Below are positions 25,241 to 33,830 of a stretch of 64,000 bases of DNA, in pieces. The notes under the pieces were generated by a model. That model had not been told where the DNA came from and did not search any database. It was given only the letters and a program-made list of their open reading frames with translations. Position numbers and translations under genes: made by a program. Source of the stretch: an uncultured Prevotella sp. (lineage in GTDB: Bacteria > Bacteroidota > Bacteroidia > Bacteroidales > Bacteroidaceae); assembly GCA_900548585.1 (NCBI GenBank), contig URLI01000002.1, positions 1-64,000 on the forward strand, written 5' to 3'. Position 1 is the stretch's first letter; the number at the start of each line of letters is the position of its first letter.

Positions 25241-25270
25241 CAAAATTAATAAATACAGGCGTAAAAACAA
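25241..25270 (-). promoter_or_regulatory. Promoter of ribD
   Basis: Minus-strand -33 TTG (25268-25270) and -7 TAATTTTG (25241-25248), spacer 19 bases. No FMN riboswitch sequence is seen in the short leader. Confidence 0.65.
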
Positions 25271-25276
25271 CCTTTC

Positions 25277-25297
25277 TGATGACCGATTTGGGTTAAA
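25277..25297 (+). repeat. Dispersed intergenic repeat, copy E
   Basis: A shorter copy, TGATGACCGATTTGGGTTAAA, lying between the divergent promoters of ribD and the DUF4294 gene. Confidence 0.7.
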
Positions 25298-25334
25298 TAT
25301 TATAAAGTGACGGCCGTGTATGGGATTATTTGTG

Positions 25335-25342
25335 TATTTTTG
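25335..25342 (+). promoter_or_regulatory. -7 box of DUF4294 gene
   Basis: TATTTTTG, 9 bases before the ATG at 25351. An in-frame TTG at 25330 overlaps this box and is rejected as start. The leader would be almost absent. Confidence 0.55.
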
Positions 25343-25350
25343 CCGGTGAT

Positions 25351-26004
25351 ATGAGAACTGCTATGCGCATTGCAGCAATGGCAATGTTTTGTTTTGCCGC
25401 ACTCGGCGTCTCGGCACAGGCGACTGACAATGGCAAGGTGAAGCCCGAGGACATGCCCGTCAACATGGACGAGCCGACAATGGAGCCCCGGGTGAAGGTG
25501 ACGCGCGTGCTGGACAAGCGCGGCGACAGCATACAGTGCGTGCAGCTCAACCGCGTGTATGTCTTCCCGCCCATAGCGTTCAGTGACGAGAAACAGCAGC
25601 GGCAATACAACCAGCTGGTGAGGAACGTGAAACGCGTGCTGCCAATCGCCAAGGAGGTCAACGCCATAATAATAGAGACATACGAGTATCTGCAGACGCT
25701 GCCTGACAAGAAGGCCAAGGACGCGCACATGAAGAAAGTGGAGGAGTCGATAAAGCGGCAATACACCCCGAGGATGAAGAAACTGACGTACTCGCAGGGC
25801 AAGCTTCTCATAAAACTCATAAACCGCGAGTGCAACTCATCTTCCTACCAGTTGGTGCAGGCGTTCCTCGGCCCCGTCAAGGCCGGCTTCTACCAGGCAT
25901 TCGCGTGGGCTTTCGGCGCGTCGCTGACAAAGAAGTACGACCCGAAAGGCAAGGACCGCCTCACAGAGCGCGTCGTGCTGATGGTCGAGGCGGGACAACT
26001 GTGA
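25351..26004 (+). CDS. DUF4294 exported protein
   Basis: The 217-residue product has a signal peptide (ends near GVSAQ) and a domain matching the DUF4294 family of Bacteroidota: RVYVFPPIAFSDEKQQRQYN, then VKRVLPIAKEVNAII, and the helical C-terminus with GQGK-like SQGKLLIKLINRECN. The mature part is mostly helical and basic, with conserved-looking Tyr and Arg residues. No enzymatic role is established for the family. The gene stands alone between repeat copies E and F. Confidence 0.85.
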   Translation: MRTAMRIAAMAMFCFAALGVSAQATDNGKVKPEDMPVNMDEPTMEPRVKVTRVLDKRGDSIQCVQLNRVYVFPPIAFSDEKQQRQYNQLVRNVKRVLPIAKEVNAIIIETYEYLQTLPDKKAKDAHMKKVEESIKRQYTPRMKKLTYSQGKLLIKLINRECNSSSYQLVQAFLGPVKAGFYQAFAWAFGASLTKKYDPKGKDRLTERVVLMVEAGQL

Positions 26005-26030
26005 CCTCTCGCGGCCGCGCCGGGCAACCA

Positions 26031-26056
26031 GTGTTGTAATGACCGGTTTGGGTTTG
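26031..26056 (+). repeat. Dispersed intergenic repeat, copy F
   Basis: GTGTTGTAATGACC followed by GGTTTGGGTTTG. It lies 26 bases after the DUF4294 stop codon and just before the 22-bp array. Confidence 0.8.
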
Positions 26057-26080
26057 ATCCCCCGTCCGCATCCAACCGCA

Positions 26081-26168
26081 AAGCAAACTCGCCGTATTTG
26101 GTAAGCAAATTCGCCGTATTTGGTAAGCAAACCCGCCGTGTTTGGTCAGCAAATACGCCGTATTTACC
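26081..26168 (-). repeat. 22-bp tandem repeat array, four units (inverted)
   Basis: Units start at 26081, 26103, 26125 and 26147 and read AAGCAAACTCGCCGTATTTGGT with few substitutions. The core AAACTCGCCGTATTT is the reverse complement of the core in the 10.8-kb array. GTCCGCATCCAAC, also found beside that array, precedes it. Confidence 0.85.
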
Positions 26169-26313
26169 TTACCGTTCATTGCCGATCGGGAAACATACGC
26201 TTGCCAGGCAACGGCCTTTTGCCGAAAGGGGCTGGTCCTTTGCCACTATGACCGAGGTGTAAAAAGTTATTTGCTCGCTGTCTTTGTTCATATTGTTATC
26301 CACTTATCTTCGT

Positions 26314-27795
26314 TCAACGATCCCCTTGCCGCCTTCCCGACAATATCCCGTAGAGTTTGTCCATGTCGATGTTCCGGCGTACTGCCTCCGCGAGTTTGTC
26401 GTACTGCAGGTTGTTGTATTCCTCCACGGTCATGCTCCCTGCCTTTCTGCGGCTGTCTTCCCGCTGCCCGAACGGGGCGAGCAGGTGCTCGATGACCGGC
26501 GCGTTGTCAAGCGCGCCGTGTATGTATGTCCCCCAGCAGTTGCCGCCGGCGGAGAACGAGCGGTGCGGCGTGCCGTCCTTGTCGGTGGTGACGCCCATGT
26601 GTATTTCGTATCCACGGCATTCGCTTCCGTTGAAGGTGAATGTCGTCTGCACGGTGGTCTTCTCCTTTCCCATGACGGTGGTCAGCGGCAGCAGCCCCAG
26701 TCCCGGCATGCGCTCCACGCTGCCCTCCACCCCTTCGGGGTCGGTCACTTCCGTTCCCATCATCTGGTAGCCTCCGCAGATGCCAATCACCGTGGCGCCG
26801 TCGTTGCGTGCGCGCATCACCGCCTGTGCCGCTCCGTTGCGCCGCAGTTCGATGAGGTCTGCCAGTGTGCTCTTTGTGCCGGGAAGGATGACGATGTCCG
26901 CCTTCATGATTTCCTCGCTGTCGCTGGTGTAGAACAGGTGGACGCGTGGGTCGCGCTCGAGCGTGTTGAAGTCGGTGAAGTTGGAAAGATGCCTCAGCAT
27001 CACCACCGCCACGTTCACCTTGCCCTCCATCGCCTCGCGGCTTTTCATTTCGAGCGACACCGAGTCCTCCTCGTCTATGTGAATGTCCTTCATGTATGGC
27101 AGCACGCCCAGCACTGGTATGCCGCAGAGCCTCTCGAGCATCCTGCGCCCGTCGGCGAAGAGCGACATGTCTCCCCGGAACTTGTTGATGATTATTCCCT
27201 TCACCCGTTGCCGGTCTTCCTCCGGCAGCAGCATGACCGTGCCATACACCGAGGCGAACACCCCGCCCCGGTCGATGTCGGAGACGAGTATCACGTCGGC
27301 GTCGGCATGGCGCGCCATCGGCATGTTGACGATGTCGATGTCGCGCATGTTTATTTCCGCGATGCTCCCCGCTCCCTCCATGACGATGGGGTTGTGGCGT
27401 GCCGCCAGCCGGTCGAATGCCTCGCAGACGGCGGCGCGCAGTTCCGCGCGCCCCTCGCGGCGGAAATACTCAGTGGCGTGCTGGTTGCCGATGGGCTTCC
27501 CGTTCAGCACCACCTGCGAGGTGTGGTCGCTGTTGGGCTTCAGCAGCAGCGGGTTCATGTCGGTGTGGCATTGCAGCCCCGCCGCCTCTGCCTGCACCGC
27601 CTGCGCGCGCCCGATCTCCAGCCCTTCGGCTGTGGCATACGAGTTGAGGGCCATGTTCTGCGCCTTGAAGGGTGCCGGCGAATAGCCGTCCTGCCAGAAT
27701 ATGCGGCAGAAGGCCGTTGCCACGATGCTCTTGCCGACATCGCTCCCGGTGCCTGCGAGCATCACGTTGTGCAGTTTCCCTGATGTCTTGCCCAT
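26314..27795 (-). CDS. cobQ: Cobyric acid synthase
   Basis: A 493-residue enzyme (CobQ/CbiP) that amidates the b, d, e and g carboxyls of adenosylcobyrinate a,c-diamide with glutamine and ATP. The N-terminal dethiobiotin-synthetase-like domain has its P-loop in MLAGTGSDVGKSIVATAFCR and the conserved FKAQNMALNSY. The C-terminal class I amidotransferase domain has its nucleophile in VIGICGGYQMMG, and its His lies near the end. It lies 3 bases after cbiA, as the second gene of that operon. Confidence 0.96.
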   Translation of the reverse strand: MGKTSGKLHNVMLAGTGSDVGKSIVATAFCRIFWQDGYSPAPFKAQNMALNSYATAEGLEIGRAQAVQAEAAGLQCHTDMNPLLLKPNSDHTSQVVLNGKPIGNQHATEYFRREGRAELRAAVCEAFDRLAARHNPIVMEGAGSIAEINMRDIDIVNMPMARHADADVILVSDIDRGGVFASVYGTVMLLPEEDRQRVKGIIINKFRGDMSLFADGRRMLERLCGIPVLGVLPYMKDIHIDEEDSVSLEMKSREAMEGKVNVAVVMLRHLSNFTDFNTLERDPRVHLFYTSDSEEIMKADIVILPGTKSTLADLIELRRNGAAQAVMRARNDGATVIGICGGYQMMGTEVTDPEGVEGSVERMPGLGLLPLTTVMGKEKTTVQTTFTFNGSECRGYEIHMGVTTDKDGTPHRSFSAGGNCWGTYIHGALDNAPVIEHLLAPFGQREDSRRKAGSMTVEEYNNLQYDKLAEAVRRNIDMDKLYGILSGRRQGDR

Positions 27796-27798
27796 ACT

Positions 27799-29103
27799 TT
27801 ACTTTTCCGCCGGCTTCTCTCCCCAGTAATAGTGCATGTAGCCTGCCACGGTGTTCTTGTATGTATATATAGGTGATATTTTGCTTTCAGTGTCTCCCAC
27901 CACCTCGGAGTAGTGGAACTCGTGCCCGTTCCATCCCCTTGCCTTGCGGTATCCTATGTGCAGCCTTGCCCCGACCATCGTTGCCTCCTTCTGCAACGCC
28001 CCGACCATGGGGTATTTCTTTCCGTCCTCGTCGATTATGTTCCGGCACAGGTACATCATGCCTCCGCACTCGGCGATGCAACGCCCTCCGTTCTCTATGT
28101 ACTGCCCTACCGATTGCCGCATACTCTCGTTGCCGCTCAGTTCCTTGAGGAAGAACTCTGGATAGCCTCCGGGCAGGTAGAGCAGTGTCGTGCCTTCGGG
28201 CATCGACTTGTCCTTTATCGGCGAGAAGAACTCCACCGGGCCGAATGACCGCAGGCGGTCGATGTTCTCGCGGTACATGAACGACAATGCCGAATCGCGC
28301 GCCACCGCAATCTTGTCATAGCATGCGTCGCCCCATGGGAATCCGTCCTCTTCCGCCCACAACGGGCCTTCCTGCCATTCGCCTGGTATGGGTATTTCGG
28401 TCCCGGCGAGCAGGCTGTCAACATCCACCGATTTGCGTACTATGTCGGTTGCGCGCTCTATCAGTTGCTCTATGTCATTCCGGTTTTCGAGCGTGAGGCC
28501 CAGGTGGCGCGACGGTATCTCTATGTCCTTCACCCACGGCACGCAGCCGAAGCACGGCATGCCGACATCGCGGCACGCCTCGCGCAGCATCACCTCGTGG
28601 TTCGGCGTTGCCACTTGGTTGAAAATCACTCCGGCGATGCGCGGCGCGTCTGGCATGTCCTTCGGTATGAATCTGCGGTAGCCATCCACCAGCGCGGCGG
28701 CGCTGTATGCCATCTTGTGAGCGTTTACCACGAGAATTACCGGCATCGAGATAACCGACGCCACCTCGGCGGTGCTGCCGTGCCACCTGTACTTTCCGTC
28801 CCACAGTCCCATGACGCCCTCCACGACGTTCACATCATCGGCATAGTGGGCGAAAACGCGCCTGGCGTGCGAGTGCGACATGAAGTAGGTGTCAAGGTTT
28901 ACACTCTCCTCGCCGGCAGCCATTCGGTGATACTGTGTGTCTATATAATCCGGCCCGCACTTGAAAGGCTGCACACTGTTTCCGTCCTGCGACAGCGCGC
29001 GGAGCAGTCCCATGGTAAGTGTTGTTTTGCCGCATCCGGAGTTGGTCGCGGCGATAGCGAAAGCACGCACCCGTCTTTCACGTGATAATAGGTTTCTATT
29101 CAT
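27799..29103 (-). CDS. cbiA: Cobyrinate a,c-diamide synthase
   Basis: A 434-residue CbiA/CobB enzyme that amidates the a and c side chains of cobyrinate, the step before cobQ. P-loop ATNSGCGKTTLTMGLL near residue 20, FKCGPDYIDTQYH substrate loop, VEGVMGLWDG switch region, and a C-terminal amidotransferase domain with nucleophile in CIAECGGMMYL. It is divergent from the riboswitch-controlled receptor operon. The riboswitch is on the other strand and so does not control this gene directly. Confidence 0.96.
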   Translation of the reverse strand: MNRNLLSRERRVRAFAIAATNSGCGKTTLTMGLLRALSQDGNSVQPFKCGPDYIDTQYHRMAAGEESVNLDTYFMSHSHARRVFAHYADDVNVVEGVMGLWDGKYRWHGSTAEVASVISMPVILVVNAHKMAYSAAALVDGYRRFIPKDMPDAPRIAGVIFNQVATPNHEVMLREACRDVGMPCFGCVPWVKDIEIPSRHLGLTLENRNDIEQLIERATDIVRKSVDVDSLLAGTEIPIPGEWQEGPLWAEEDGFPWGDACYDKIAVARDSALSFMYRENIDRLRSFGPVEFFSPIKDKSMPEGTTLLYLPGGYPEFFLKELSGNESMRQSVGQYIENGGRCIAECGGMMYLCRNIIDEDGKKYPMVGALQKEATMVGARLHIGYRKARGWNGHEFHYSEVVGDTESKISPIYTYKNTVAGYMHYYWGEKPAEK

Positions 29104-29131
29104 TTTAAAGGGTGTTTGATGTATTTTTGTG

Positions 29132-29139
29132 CAAAATTA
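29132..29139 (-). promoter_or_regulatory. -7 box of cbiA-cobQ operon
   Basis: TAATTTTG on the minus strand, 28 bases before the cbiA start codon. It lies about 45 bp from the promoter of the divergent receptor operon. Confidence 0.6.
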
Positions 29140-29158
29140 CAAAAAAAAATTGGTATTA

Positions 29159-29191
29159 TTGTGTTAAGTCAATAAATATTTACTACCTTTG
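29159..29191 (+). promoter_or_regulatory. Promoter of btuB-btuB-cbiK operon
   Basis: -33 TTG (29159-29161) and -7 TACCTTTG (29184-29191), spacer 22 bases. Transcription would start at about 29198, exactly where the riboswitch begins. Confidence 0.7.
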
Positions 29192-29198
29192 CACCCGA

Positions 29199-29380
29199 TT
29201 GGTGATGCCTGTCTTTTCAAGACGAGGCATAAAAGGGAATCAGGTGCGAGACCTGAGCAGTACCCGCTACTGTAAACTCCGTTGGTTCGGAATGTTGTCA
29301 GGAAACAAGTCACTGTGAATCAATTTCATGGGAAGGCTGAACATTCCGGGAGTGAGCCAGGAAACCTGCCGTCATAATTT
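29199..29380 (+). ncRNA. Cobalamin riboswitch
   Basis: The leader shows the adenosylcobalamin aptamer features in order: AAAAGGGAATCAGGTG (29231 onward), GACCTGAGCAGTACCCGCTACTGTAA, a variable arm, and the B12 box GAGCCAGGAAACCTGCC at 29354-29370. An additional hairpin (ATGCCT/AGGCAT with inner GTCTT/AAGAC) opens the leader. About 75 bases of expression platform separate it from the receptor ATG. No T-run terminator is obvious, so control is likely at translation start: high cobalamin would lower synthesis of the receptors and, if cotranscribed, of CbiK. Confidence 0.95.
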
Positions 29381-29453
29381 GTTGGGCGCGATAATCTCCG
29401 GGAACAGGGACTTCGCCAAGACGAATTCTTAATTTAAAATTTCAAATCAAGCA

Positions 29454-31631
29454 ATGAAAAAGATTGCAGCGAGCATTGTTTTCGCGGTCGCCTGCGCAAG
29501 CGCGTGGGGGCAGACAACAGTGAGTGGAGTGGTTAAGGATGCCGAAACGGGGAGACCCGTAAGGGATGCCTATATCCGTGTGGACAACAGCCTTGCAAAG
29601 GGAGTCACCAACTCGGAGGGGCGGTTCCGCATAACCAACCTTCCCGACAAGAAACACAAACTGAGCATAACGCACGTGAGCTATGCGCCGATTTCCGTTT
29701 CGGCAAGCACGACCGACGAGTTGAAGTTGACCATGAAACCGAGCGCGCAGAACATCGGGCAGGTGGTAGTCACGGGAACGGGAACACACCACAGGCTGAA
29801 GGACAGCCCCGTGCCGGTGCGGGTTATCACGGCTGACGAGATACAATCGACAAACGCGACCACACTCTCCGAGGCACTGCAGAAACTGTCGCCGTCGTTC
29901 ACGAGCATGGTGAACGGACTGGGTGCGACGATAACCATGAACGCACTGACCAACGACTACTATATAATGCTCGTCAACGGGAAGCGCGTGACAGGCAATG
30001 ACAAATGGGAGCGCGTGAACGTGGGCAACATCAAGCGTGTCGAGATCCTCAACGGAGCGGCGTCGGTGCTCTACGGAACGAACGCCATCGGCGGTGTGAT
30101 AAACGTGATCACAGACGACTCGAAGAACTCAGTCGAGGTGCGGAACGACTTCACGATGAAGAACAACGGGCGCCTCAGCGAGTCTGCCAACATCGACGTG
30201 CAGAAAGGCAAGTTCGGCTCGTTCTCGTCGTACAAGCACGAGGAGGCGGACACATGGCAGCTCTCGCCATACGAGGTGAACAAGAAGGGCGAGACCGTTG
30301 AGACAAACAAGATCGCTTCCGCTGGCTTCCACGATGACGGCGCGACGCAGAAGTTCACATTCGACGCCAACGACCGCCTGTCGTTCTATGCCGAGGGCAG
30401 CTACTACCGCCACAAGACCGACCGACCGGCAGAGGTGTACAAATATGACATAAAGCACGAGTCTTACGGGTATGCCTTCGGAATGAAGATGATGGCGACG
30501 GCAAAGTCGTACATCACGTTCGACTACAACACAGACATATACAACTCGAAATACGACTATTTCACTGATGTCAAGAACAAGAAGGGCGAGGTGACGATAC
30601 CCAACGGCTCGTCGCTGACAAGAAGGCGCGACCGCTTCCACGAGGCGGCGCTCAAGGGGGTGTTCACGCTTGCCGACTGGAACAAGCTGTCTGTGGGCAC
30701 GAGCTATCTGGTTGACGCGGTAAAGAGCCCGACCGAGAAAATCGACAAGAAGATGTCGAGCACGTTCGCAACGTTCGTGCAGGACGAGATGACGTTGAAA
30801 TGCGGGTTCGGCGCACTGTTCGGAGTGAGGTATATCTACAACCAGAACTTCCACAGCTACGCAACGCCAAACGTGGGGCTGATGTACCGCGCCGGCGGGC
30901 TAAACCTGCGCGCCAACTACTCGATGGGCTACAAGACACCCACGATAAACCAGATGTACTTCACCGAGATGGCGAAGAACGCCGACAGGCTGACAATCGG
31001 CAACAAGAACCTGAAGCCCGAGAAGAACAACTACTACGGCTTCAACGCCGACTACCAGACATCGTGGCTCACCATCTCGGGCAACGTGTTCCTGAACAAG
31101 GTGCGCGACCTGATCGACTATGTGACGATAGCAGAGGGCGACGAGGCAATGGCAAAGTACGGACACGAGACGGTGAGACAGCGCCAGAACGTAAACCGCG
31201 CCTCAATCTTCGGAGCGACGCTGGCAATGAACGCGAGCCTCGGCTACGGCCTCTCGCTGAACGCCGCATACACATACCTCAAGGCAAAGAACGACGAGAC
31301 GGAAAAGCCCCTGGACAAGACGGTGAAGAACGCATGGACAATGGGGGCGCAGTATGCGCACTCATGGGGACTATACACGCTGCACGCCAACGTCAACGGG
31401 CGCATTTACAGCCGCCGCTACAGCACGACCTACGGATATGCGCCGCACTACAACATGTGGGACATATCAACACGCCACACCTTAAACCTGCGGAAACTGA
31501 CGGTTGAGCCAGGCTTCGGCGTGGAGAACTTGTTCGACTGGACCGACGACCGCCCATACAACAGCAACTACGCCACGCTCAGCCCGGGACGCACGTTCGT
31601 CGTCAGCTGTGCGATAAAATTCAAATACTGA
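29454..31631 (+). CDS. btuB: TonB-dependent corrinoid receptor (BtuB-like) 1
   Basis: An outer-membrane receptor of 725 residues. Signal peptide (ends at SAWG), a CarboxypepD-regulatory-like domain (about 20-100; TVSGVVKDAETGRPVRDAYI), a plug domain (about 105-225; VVVTGTGTHHRLKDSPVPV to YGTNAIGGVINVIT) and a C-terminal 22-strand barrel ending in an aromatic-rich VVSCAIKFKY. The cobalamin riboswitch directly upstream identifies the substrate as cobalamin or another corrinoid, taken up with TonB energy. No SusD-type partner is present. Confidence 0.92.
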   Translation: MKKIAASIVFAVACASAWGQTTVSGVVKDAETGRPVRDAYIRVDNSLAKGVTNSEGRFRITNLPDKKHKLSITHVSYAPISVSASTTDELKLTMKPSAQNIGQVVVTGTGTHHRLKDSPVPVRVITADEIQSTNATTLSEALQKLSPSFTSMVNGLGATITMNALTNDYYIMLVNGKRVTGNDKWERVNVGNIKRVEILNGAASVLYGTNAIGGVINVITDDSKNSVEVRNDFTMKNNGRLSESANIDVQKGKFGSFSSYKHEEADTWQLSPYEVNKKGETVETNKIASAGFHDDGATQKFTFDANDRLSFYAEGSYYRHKTDRPAEVYKYDIKHESYGYAFGMKMMATAKSYITFDYNTDIYNSKYDYFTDVKNKKGEVTIPNGSSLTRRRDRFHEAALKGVFTLADWNKLSVGTSYLVDAVKSPTEKIDKKMSSTFATFVQDEMTLKCGFGALFGVRYIYNQNFHSYATPNVGLMYRAGGLNLRANYSMGYKTPTINQMYFTEMAKNADRLTIGNKNLKPEKNNYYGFNADYQTSWLTISGNVFLNKVRDLIDYVTIAEGDEAMAKYGHETVRQRQNVNRASIFGATLAMNASLGYGLSLNAAYTYLKAKNDETEKPLDKTVKNAWTMGAQYAHSWGLYTLHANVNGRIYSRRYSTTYGYAPHYNMWDISTRHTLNLRKLTVEPGFGVENLFDWTDDRPYNSNYATLSPGRTFVVSCAIKFKY

Positions 31632-31709
31632 TAAATACATGGTTGCCGAACCGCTTAATCACGGCATGTCACGGCAGCCCGGAAACAAAAAAGGATAAGG
31701 AGAAAAAAC

Positions 31710-33830
31710 ATGCGCAGAAAACTGGCTATGGCATTGCTCGCCTTGACAATAACGGCAACGGCACAGGTAAAGACCGACAAGGAAGTGGATCTTGACGAGG
31801 TCGTTGTCACCGGGACTGGCACGGAGCACCTGCTGAAGAATGCCCCAGTGCAGACAGAGGTGATAAGCGGAAAGCAACTTCGCAACTACGGAGCACGCAG
31901 CATATCCGACATCCTCGGTATGCTGACGGCTTCGTTCGACTTCAGCGAGAGCGACATGGGCTCGAGGATGCAGGTGAACGGACTGGGAAACTCCTACATA
32001 CTGATCCTCATCGACGGCAAGCGGATACACGGCGACAACGGCGGCGAGAACGACCTCGGGCTGATTGACCCGCACAACATCGACCACATCGAAATCGTCA
32101 AGGGTGCGTCATCGGCGCTTTACGGAAGCGACGCCATCGCCGGGGTGGTGAACATCATCACGAAGAAACACAACGACGGGCTGCTCATGGAGAACTCCAC
32201 GAGAGTGGGAAGCTACGGCGACGTGAGGCAGCACAACGGGCTGGGCGTGACGCTCGGCCGACTGCAGTCGTACACCAACTTCCAGTGGCAGCACAGCGAC
32301 GGCTGGCAGAACACCTCGGTGGAGGATGTCAAGCAGACCGAGTTCCTGATAACCGACTCGCGGAACAAGACCGTCAACCGCCACACCAACTGGCAGATTG
32401 CCGAGCGGCTGACATACAACGCGGCAAGGAACGTGCAACTCTATGCCGAGGGAAGTTTCTACTGGAAACGCATCTTCAGGCCGTCGGGGAAATACGCATC
32501 GGCAGACGTGCATACGTTTGACATGATGTACCGCAACGTGTCGGCTGCCACAGGCGGCAAATGGAACATTTCGAAGACCGATTACATAACGCTGGACGTG
32601 AGCTGGAACCGCCACGCATACTACTACTTCTTCACAGACACCACGCTGACAGACGGATACTACAAAGGGCAGATGACACATTACTACCCGTATTTCCCCA
32701 CACAGCAGCTGTTGCAGAGCGACCAGCAGCGCACAATAGCCGAGGCAAAGGGCGTGTTCTCGCTGCCATACAACAACCGCCTGTCTGCCGGACTTGAATA
32801 CCGGTATGACTGGCTGAAGGCGCCAGTGAGGGTTGTTGACGGAAAGGCGAGCGACCAAAACCAGGCCGTCTTCGTGCAGGACGAGTTCGACATGCTGCCG
32901 TGGCTCAACATCAACGCCGGGCTGCGCCTGAACCACAACAAGCAGTTCGGCTTCCGCCTGACGCCGAAACTGTCGGCGATGGTACGCACGGGCGACCACC
33001 TGAAGTGGCGCGCGACATGGGGCAAGGGCTTCAAGGTGCCGACGACCAAGGAACTGCACTACCAGTATGTGAGGCAGATGCTCGGCACATACCTGTACCT
33101 CGGCAACACAGACCTCAGGCCGCAGAGCAGCAACTATTTCTCCCTCGGTGGCGAGTATAACGGAAACGGGCTATCGGTAACGCTAACAGCATACCACAAC
33201 AAGGTTGACAATATGATAACGCTCGTGACGATACCAAACTCGGAAGTGCCCGGAGAATACCTCACAAAGTATGACCCCATAGCCGTAAGGCAGTACCACA
33301 ACATGGAGGACGCGAGGACATCGGGCATCGACTTCACCGCGCGCTACCGCATAAAGGAGTTCGGCATGGGCATAGGCTACAGCTATCTTGACACGCGGGC
33401 AAACCTCTACGACAGCGAGAAGGAGACCCTCGTGAGGGTCATTATCGACGGCATGGCACACCACAAGGCAAACCTGTTCGCGACATGGAACCACACGTTC
33501 TCGCGCGACTATGCGCTCGGCGTCGGCCTCTACGGCAAGATGTCGTCAACAAGGTTCTACCAGCTCAACGGAAACGGCAAGGGGTATAATATATGGAGAC
33601 TGAACACCACCCACGACTTCGGGCACGGCAAGACGATGAAATACCGTATCGAGGCAGGCATCGACAACATATTCAACTTCGTTGACCGCACGCCACATGG
33701 GCTGCACCTCGGGACAACGACACCGGGAACAACCATCTACGCCACGTTCACCGTGAAATTCGCGAAAGGCAAGAAAACCTCAAATAAGTTCAATTCTAAT
33801 TTAAAACAAAAAGACTATGAAGAAGATTAA
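31710..33830 (+). CDS. btuB: TonB-dependent corrinoid receptor (BtuB-like) 2
   Basis: A second receptor of 706 residues, 78 bases downstream. Signal peptide MRRKLAMALLALTITATAQ, no CarboxypepD domain, plug about 30-150 (VVVTGTGTEHLLKNAPVQ to YGSDAIAGVVNIIT), then barrel. A good ribosome site (AAGGAG) precedes the ATG. No second riboswitch or promoter is seen, so it shares the first leader. Its 3' end overlaps the chelatase gene by 14 bases. Two differing receptors in one operon may divide corrinoids between them, or one may take a metal-tetrapyrrole linked to the chelatase. Confidence 0.9.
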   Translation: MRRKLAMALLALTITATAQVKTDKEVDLDEVVVTGTGTEHLLKNAPVQTEVISGKQLRNYGARSISDILGMLTASFDFSESDMGSRMQVNGLGNSYILILIDGKRIHGDNGGENDLGLIDPHNIDHIEIVKGASSALYGSDAIAGVVNIITKKHNDGLLMENSTRVGSYGDVRQHNGLGVTLGRLQSYTNFQWQHSDGWQNTSVEDVKQTEFLITDSRNKTVNRHTNWQIAERLTYNAARNVQLYAEGSFYWKRIFRPSGKYASADVHTFDMMYRNVSAATGGKWNISKTDYITLDVSWNRHAYYYFFTDTTLTDGYYKGQMTHYYPYFPTQQLLQSDQQRTIAEAKGVFSLPYNNRLSAGLEYRYDWLKAPVRVVDGKASDQNQAVFVQDEFDMLPWLNINAGLRLNHNKQFGFRLTPKLSAMVRTGDHLKWRATWGKGFKVPTTKELHYQYVRQMLGTYLYLGNTDLRPQSSNYFSLGGEYNGNGLSVTLTAYHNKVDNMITLVTIPNSEVPGEYLTKYDPIAVRQYHNMEDARTSGIDFTARYRIKEFGMGIGYSYLDTRANLYDSEKETLVRVIIDGMAHHKANLFATWNHTFSRDYALGVGLYGKMSSTRFYQLNGNGKGYNIWRLNTTHDFGHGKTMKYRIEAGIDNIFNFVDRTPHGLHLGTTTPGTTIYATFTVKFAKGKKTSNKFNSNLKQKDYEED

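Larger units (their letters stand above)
26005..26313. other. Intergenic region between convergent genes
   Basis: It contains repeat copy F and the second 22-bp tandem array. No gene is seen in the remaining ~145 bases. Minus-strand open frames here are built from the tandem units (a recurring LTKYGEFAYQIRR pattern) and are judged spurious. Confidence 0.6.

Noticed and set aside
25330..25350. TTG at 25330 as start of the DUF4294 protein
   Set aside because: It precedes and overlaps the -7 box; ATG 25351 gives a clean signal peptide.
25837..26179. Short minus-strand reading frames with a repeated LTKYGEFAYQIRR pattern
   Set aside because: They are translations of the 22-bp tandem units. The period is not a multiple of three, so the frame drifts from unit to unit, and no promoter or start context is present.
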